Shown here in pieces: positions 60,941-64,000 of a stretch of DNA of 64,000 nucleotides. Where the stretch lies: contig NC_015658.1 of the NCBI RefSeq assembly GCF_000217715.1, forward strand, positions 62,001 to 126,000, read 5' to 3'. This stretch comes from Halopiger xanaduensis SH-6 (GTDB taxonomy: Archaea; Halobacteriota; Halobacteria; Halobacteriales; Natrialbaceae). Each line of letters begins with the position of its first letter. Position 1 is the stretch's first letter. A program made the position numbers and the translations under genes. The notes beneath the pieces were generated by a model. It did no database searches. It was not told where the DNA came from and was given only the letters and a program-made list of their open reading frames with translations.

Positions 60941-62443
60941 ATGGATGAGAGAGCCAATCATGGGTCTTCGAAAAAACCACGGAACAAGCGCCAGATCTCT
61001 CGTCGACGAGTCCTTTCGGCGACCGGAGCAGCCGGTGTCGCAGGATTCGCCGGCTGTATCAACAGCGGCGGTGGCGGCGGAAACGGCGATTCCGGCGGAC
61101 TGGACATCGGCGAGTACGACGGCGAGGAAGTAACCCTCGAGTACGCGACGGCTCCCCTGTTCGGCGACATCCAGGACGAACTGGTTGAGTCGATGCATAA
61201 TGCCGGCCTGCCGGAGAACATTTCGGTCGAGTTCTCGACGGGCGTCTGGGGCGCGGACGATCAGCAGGACCGGTACACGCAGATTCTGCAGGCCGGACAG
61301 TCCACGCCCGACATCATGCTGACGAACTTCTCGTACACGTCGGCGTTCGCGCCGCGGGGCTGGCTGGTCGACCTGAACGAAGCGCTGCCGCAGGAGAAAC
61401 TCGACGAGCTCGAGAGCGACTACCACCAGACGATGGTCGACTCGATGCGGTGGGAGGGCGGCCTCTACGGGATTCCGCAGTTCGTCGACATTCCGGCGAT
61501 CCTCTACCGCAAGGACTACGTCGAAAACGCGGGCTACGACCCCGAGGGTGAAAACTGGGCGACGGAACCGATGACGTGGAGCGAGTTCTCCGAAATCGTC
61601 AGCGACACGGTCGAGGAAAACGACCTCGATCACGGATACACGCTGACGCTCAACCAGCGAACGATCGCCCACCAGACCGGCTACGAGAAGCTCGTCACGA
61701 TGGGCGGGAACTACTTCGGCGACATGGAGAACCAGCACGGCCCCATCGGCGACCGGCCGATCACGGTCGACGACGAGCCGGTCGTCGAAACGCTTCGCCT
61801 GCTCCGGACGTTCATGCACGGCTCCGACGACGAGTACGCGCTCGAGGACATTTCCGGCGGCATTCTGCCGTCCGAGGCGCTCGGCTGGGACACCCAGCCC
61901 TCCCAGGAGTCGTTCCAGGCCGGCCAGGCGGCCTTCCACCGGAACTGGTCGTACGCCATCGCCCAGTTTGCGGGCGAGGACGCCTTCGGCGAAGACCTCG
62001 GCGTCATGCCGTTCCCCTACGGCGTTTCCAAGGAGGAAGCGAAGTACGAGGGGACCGGCGGGACGAACGCGACGCTCGGCGGCTGGCACCTGTCGCTGAA
62101 CCCGAACTCCGAAAATCTGGCCGCAGCCGTCGAACTGATACAGGCGATGACGTCCGACCAGTTCTACCTCGACATCTTCGAACTCACGGGATCCACGCCC
62201 CCGAAGCCGGAACTGTACGAGTCGGACCAGGCCGAGGAGGTTCCCATCATGAACCGGTACCTCGACACGCTTCGCCTCCAGTCGGAGAATCAGTGGGTCC
62301 ACCCGATCAACGCGATCTGGGACTCCCAGTCGGAGGCGATCGCCGACGAGTTCACCGCCTGTCTCGAGCAGGAGCAGTCCCCCGAAGAGGCCGCCGCAGC
62401 GGCCCAGGAAGCCGTCGAAGAAATCGAACAGACGGAAGCGTAA
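60941..62443 (+). CDS. CUT1-type extracellular sugar-binding lipoprotein (SBP family 1)
   Basis: Binding protein of 500 aa for a sugar or oligosaccharide ABC importer. Twin-arginine motif SRRRVLSATG, hydrophobic region and a lipobox with Cys39 (FAGC), then a Gly-rich linker. The mature part is an SBP family 1 fold (DIMLTNFSYTSAFAPRGWLVDL, PQFVDIPAILYRKDYVE, GTGGTNATLGGWHLSLN). The C-terminus is very acidic (QEAVEEIEQTEA). TATA at 60911-60918 sets the leaderless ATG. First of three genes of the importer; the ATPase is not in the window. Confidence 0.9.
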   Translation: MDERANHGSSKKPRNKRQISRRRVLSATGAAGVAGFAGCINSGGGGGNGDSGGLDIGEYDGEEVTLEYATAPLFGDIQDELVESMHNAGLPENISVEFSTGVWGADDQQDRYTQILQAGQSTPDIMLTNFSYTSAFAPRGWLVDLNEALPQEKLDELESDYHQTMVDSMRWEGGLYGIPQFVDIPAILYRKDYVENAGYDPEGENWATEPMTWSEFSEIVSDTVEENDLDHGYTLTLNQRTIAHQTGYEKLVTMGGNYFGDMENQHGPIGDRPITVDDEPVVETLRLLRTFMHGSDDEYALEDISGGILPSEALGWDTQPSQESFQAGQAAFHRNWSYAIAQFAGEDAFGEDLGVMPFPYGVSKEEAKYEGTGGTNATLGGWHLSLNPNSENLAAAVELIQAMTSDQFYLDIFELTGSTPPKPELYESDQAEEVPIMNRYLDTLRLQSENQWVHPINAIWDSQSEAIADEFTACLEQEQSPEEAAAAAQEAVEEIEQTEA

Positions 62444-62556
62444 CCGTGTCCCGATACGATCCGATCCCGTCCGTCCCCGCCGAATCGAGGACCGGTCGAC
62501 GGGCACCGTCGCTCGAGCATCGAACGTAAACGCACACTCGAACCCACACACATCCA

Positions 62557-63516
62557 ATGAAAAAGAAGGTACTCAACGCACTCTCGCCGATCCTCTACCG
62601 GATCGAACGGTTAGACGAGGATAAGTACGGCTACCTCCTCATCGGGCCGATGCTGTTCGTCCTCTCGGCCCTCGCGTTCTATCCGTTGCTCCGGACGTTC
62701 TGGGTCTCGCTGCACAGCGACGACCTCCGGGGAACGTATCCGGTCGGCGAGTTCAGCGGCTTCGACACGTACTCCGCCATACTGAGCGGAGAGATGGACA
62801 TTATCCTCAGCGACCCGTTCTTCAGCCTGAGCAACCCCCTCTCGAGCGCGCTCGGCGTGACGCTTTTCATCACAGCCGTGAGCGTCACGATCGGGACCCT
62901 GCTCGGACTGGGGATGGCGCTGATCCTCAACAAGGAGTTCCGCGGCCGCGCGGTCGCTCGGATGATCGTCCTCCTGCCGTGGTCGATCCCGATCGTCATC
63001 CAGGGGATGATCTTCTACCTCCTGTTCCAGCCGTCGATCAGCTTCCTCGTCGATCCGCTCCACAGCCTCGGGCTGTTCTCGTCGAACCCGCTCGTGAGCA
63101 CGCGCGATTCGATTGTGATCGTGACGCTGATCGACATCTGGCGGAAGGTCCCGTTCATCGCATTGATCATCCTCGCCGGACTCGCGAGCGTCGATCAGAG
63201 TCTCTACAACGTCGCCAGAGTCGCCGGCGCCTCGAAGTGGCAGCAGTTCCGGCTAATCACGCTGCCGCTGATCAAGCCCGTCGTCCTGATCGGGATGATC
63301 TTCTACACGATCAGCTCGATGAAGGTCTATGGCGTCGTCGAGGCGTCGACCGGGTGTAGCACCGTTCCGACGTTGTCTTGTCTTGTCGTCGATACGTTCC
63401 GCATGCAGCGGTGGGCGACGGCCTCCGCGATCGCGTTCCTGACGGCGCTGCTCATCGCGGGGATCATCATGTTCTACCTCATCAACTTCCGCAGCGAGGT
63501 GGGAACCAATGAGTAA
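62557..63516 (+). CDS. CUT1-type ABC permease, MalF position
   Basis: Membrane permease of 319 aa with six helices: the first (GYLLIGPMLFVLSALAFYPL, about residues 28-50), further helices near VTLFITAVSVTIGTLLGLGMALIL and IVLLPWSIPIVIQGMIFYLL, and the EAA loop ARVAGASKWQQFRLITLPL. Homologous to MalF/UgpA. Its stop overlaps the start of the next permease by 8 bp, showing tight coupling. It is separated from the binding-protein gene by 113 bp. Confidence 0.92.
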   Translation: MKKKVLNALSPILYRIERLDEDKYGYLLIGPMLFVLSALAFYPLLRTFWVSLHSDDLRGTYPVGEFSGFDTYSAILSGEMDIILSDPFFSLSNPLSSALGVTLFITAVSVTIGTLLGLGMALILNKEFRGRAVARMIVLLPWSIPIVIQGMIFYLLFQPSISFLVDPLHSLGLFSSNPLVSTRDSIVIVTLIDIWRKVPFIALIILAGLASVDQSLYNVARVAGASKWQQFRLITLPLIKPVVLIGMIFYTISSMKVYGVVEASTGCSTVPTLSCLVVDTFRMQRWATASAIAFLTALLIAGIIMFYLINFRSEVGTNE

Positions 63517-64000
63517 CGCCGGACAGGCGGACTCCCGAAGCACCGTCGGTCGCATCGTCGACCTGCTCATCCGCAACCCGTACGACAGCTACAGGCTCCT
63601 GTTCTACGTCGGGCTGACGTCGTTCATCATCGTGACGCTGTTCCCGTTCTACTGGTTGCTGGTCCTCGCGATCACGCCGCAGGATCGCCTGTACGGCATG
63701 GGCGTTCTCCCCGAAGGGACGAACGTCGGGGTGTTCCTCGAGGTCTTCCAACGCGTGCCGCTGCACCACTACATCTTCAACAGCCTCGTCATCGCGACGC
63801 TGACCGTCATCGTCTGCCTCGTGCTCGGCAGCCTGGCCGGCTACGCGTTCGGCCGCGTCGACTTCCGCGGGAAAGCGCCGCTAATGTTGCTGCTGCTGGT
63901 CGTCTCGTACTTCCCGGGGATCGCGTTTCTCATCCCGCTGTACGAGATGCTGACGGGGTCGCTTACCATCGGCATCTTCCAGACGCCCGACCTCTACAAC
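63509..64000 (+). CDS. CUT1-type ABC permease, MalG position (incomplete)
   Basis: The ATG at 63509 opens a frame that stays open to the window end (164 codons). It starts MSNAGQADS, then shows two clear membrane helices (residues about 32-54 FYVGLTSFIIVTLFPFYWLL, 90-112) and LAGYAFGRVDF, typical of MalG/UgpE permeases. It overlaps the MalF-like gene by 8 bp. The remainder, including the EAA loop, is outside the window. Confidence 0.9.
   Translation, partial: MSNAGQADSRSTVGRIVDLLIRNPYDSYRLLFYVGLTSFIIVTLFPFYWLLVLAITPQDRLYGMGVLPEGTNVGVFLEVFQRVPLHHYIFNSLVIATLTVIVCLVLGSLAGYAFGRVDFRGKAPLMLLLLVVSYFPGIAFLIPLYEMLTGSLTIGIFQTPDLYN

Noticed and set aside
1-64000. Frequent CTCGAG hexamers as a possible repeat element
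   Set aside because: They are mainly Leu-Glu codon pairs (CTC GAG) in acidic proteins and reflect haloarchaeal codon use.
1-64000. Search for CRISPR arrays, tRNA/rRNA genes, insertion sequences and attachment sites
   Set aside because: I found no regularly spaced repeats, no tRNA-like cloverleaf, no transposase frame and no terminal inverted repeats that I could defend by eye.

Overview
The window is a piece of a haloarchaeal genome (class Halobacteria, probably a Natrialbales-type genus; the genus is inference). The signs are high GC, very acidic proteins, Tat (twin-arginine) signals on the exported enzymes and binding proteins, archaeal regulators (TrmB, IclR) and many leaderless genes whose ATG lies 25-30 bp after a TATA box. 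I see no tRNA, rRNA, CRISPR array, insertion sequence or replication origin. The whole 64 kb reads as one polysaccharide-utilisation island, most clearly for pectin and rhamnogalacturonan, with added enzymes for beta-1,3-glucan and alpha/beta-glycosides.

Layout. 0-7 kb: end of an unknown gene, a GH31 alpha-glycosidase, an IclR regulator, an SDR, a Gfo/Idh/MocA oxidoreductase and an enolase-superfamily dehydratase. 7.9-12.1 kb: exported GH81 endo-1,3-beta-glucanase, a TrmB-type regulator and a small membrane protein. 12.2-18.2 kb (minus strand): a complete Opp/Dpp-type ABC importer. 18.4-29.6 kb: two GH3 enzymes, an unassigned 636-aa protein, a Gfo/Idh/MocA protein and a Tat-exported PL1-like pectate lyase. 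29.8-36.6 kb: a second Opp/Dpp-type importer whose two ATPases are fused. 36.9-43.4 kb: SDR, uronate-dehydrogenase-like protein, galactarolactone-cycloisomerase-like protein, CE12-like acetylesterase, KdgD-like dehydratase and a ThuA-like protein. 43.4-50.5 kb: a scar of a lost PL1 gene, a second PL1 enzyme, a galactonate-dehydratase-like enzyme, a luciferase-like (LLM) oxidoreductase, an alpha/beta hydrolase and a second DHDPS-family enzyme. 50.6-60.3 kb: small membrane protein, ThDP enzyme, cytosolic GH28, another Gfo/Idh/MocA protein, a PPC/DUF296 protein, an F420:NADP-reductase-like protein, a fourth enolase-superfamily enzyme, a second IclR regulator and a near-identical LLM copy. 60.9-64 kb: the start of a CUT1 (MalEFG-type) sugar importer, cut by the window end.

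Working model (inference from families and context). Tat-exported PL1 lyases cut pectate outside the cell; Opp- and CUT1-type transporters import oligosaccharides; a signal-less GH28 and a CE12-like esterase finish them inside. Galacturonate is oxidised by the uronate-dehydrogenase-like protein, the lactone is opened by the cycloisomerase-like protein, and the keto-deoxy-hexarate is processed by a KdgD-like enzyme. The final 2-oxoglutarate-semialdehyde dehydrogenase is not in the window.

The most novel signals are regulatory. A 17-bp palindrome GTTCCC-N5-GGGAAC occurs perfectly four times in intergenic DNA (23035, 24646, 42288, 58714), including beside the TATA box of the second IclR gene. 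A different 17-bp palindrome, GTTTCACATTGTGAAAC, lies in front of the first IclR gene, with degenerate copies at the same 9-10 bp distance from the TATA boxes of two other genes. The two LLM genes share a promoter palindrome and differ at only five residues.
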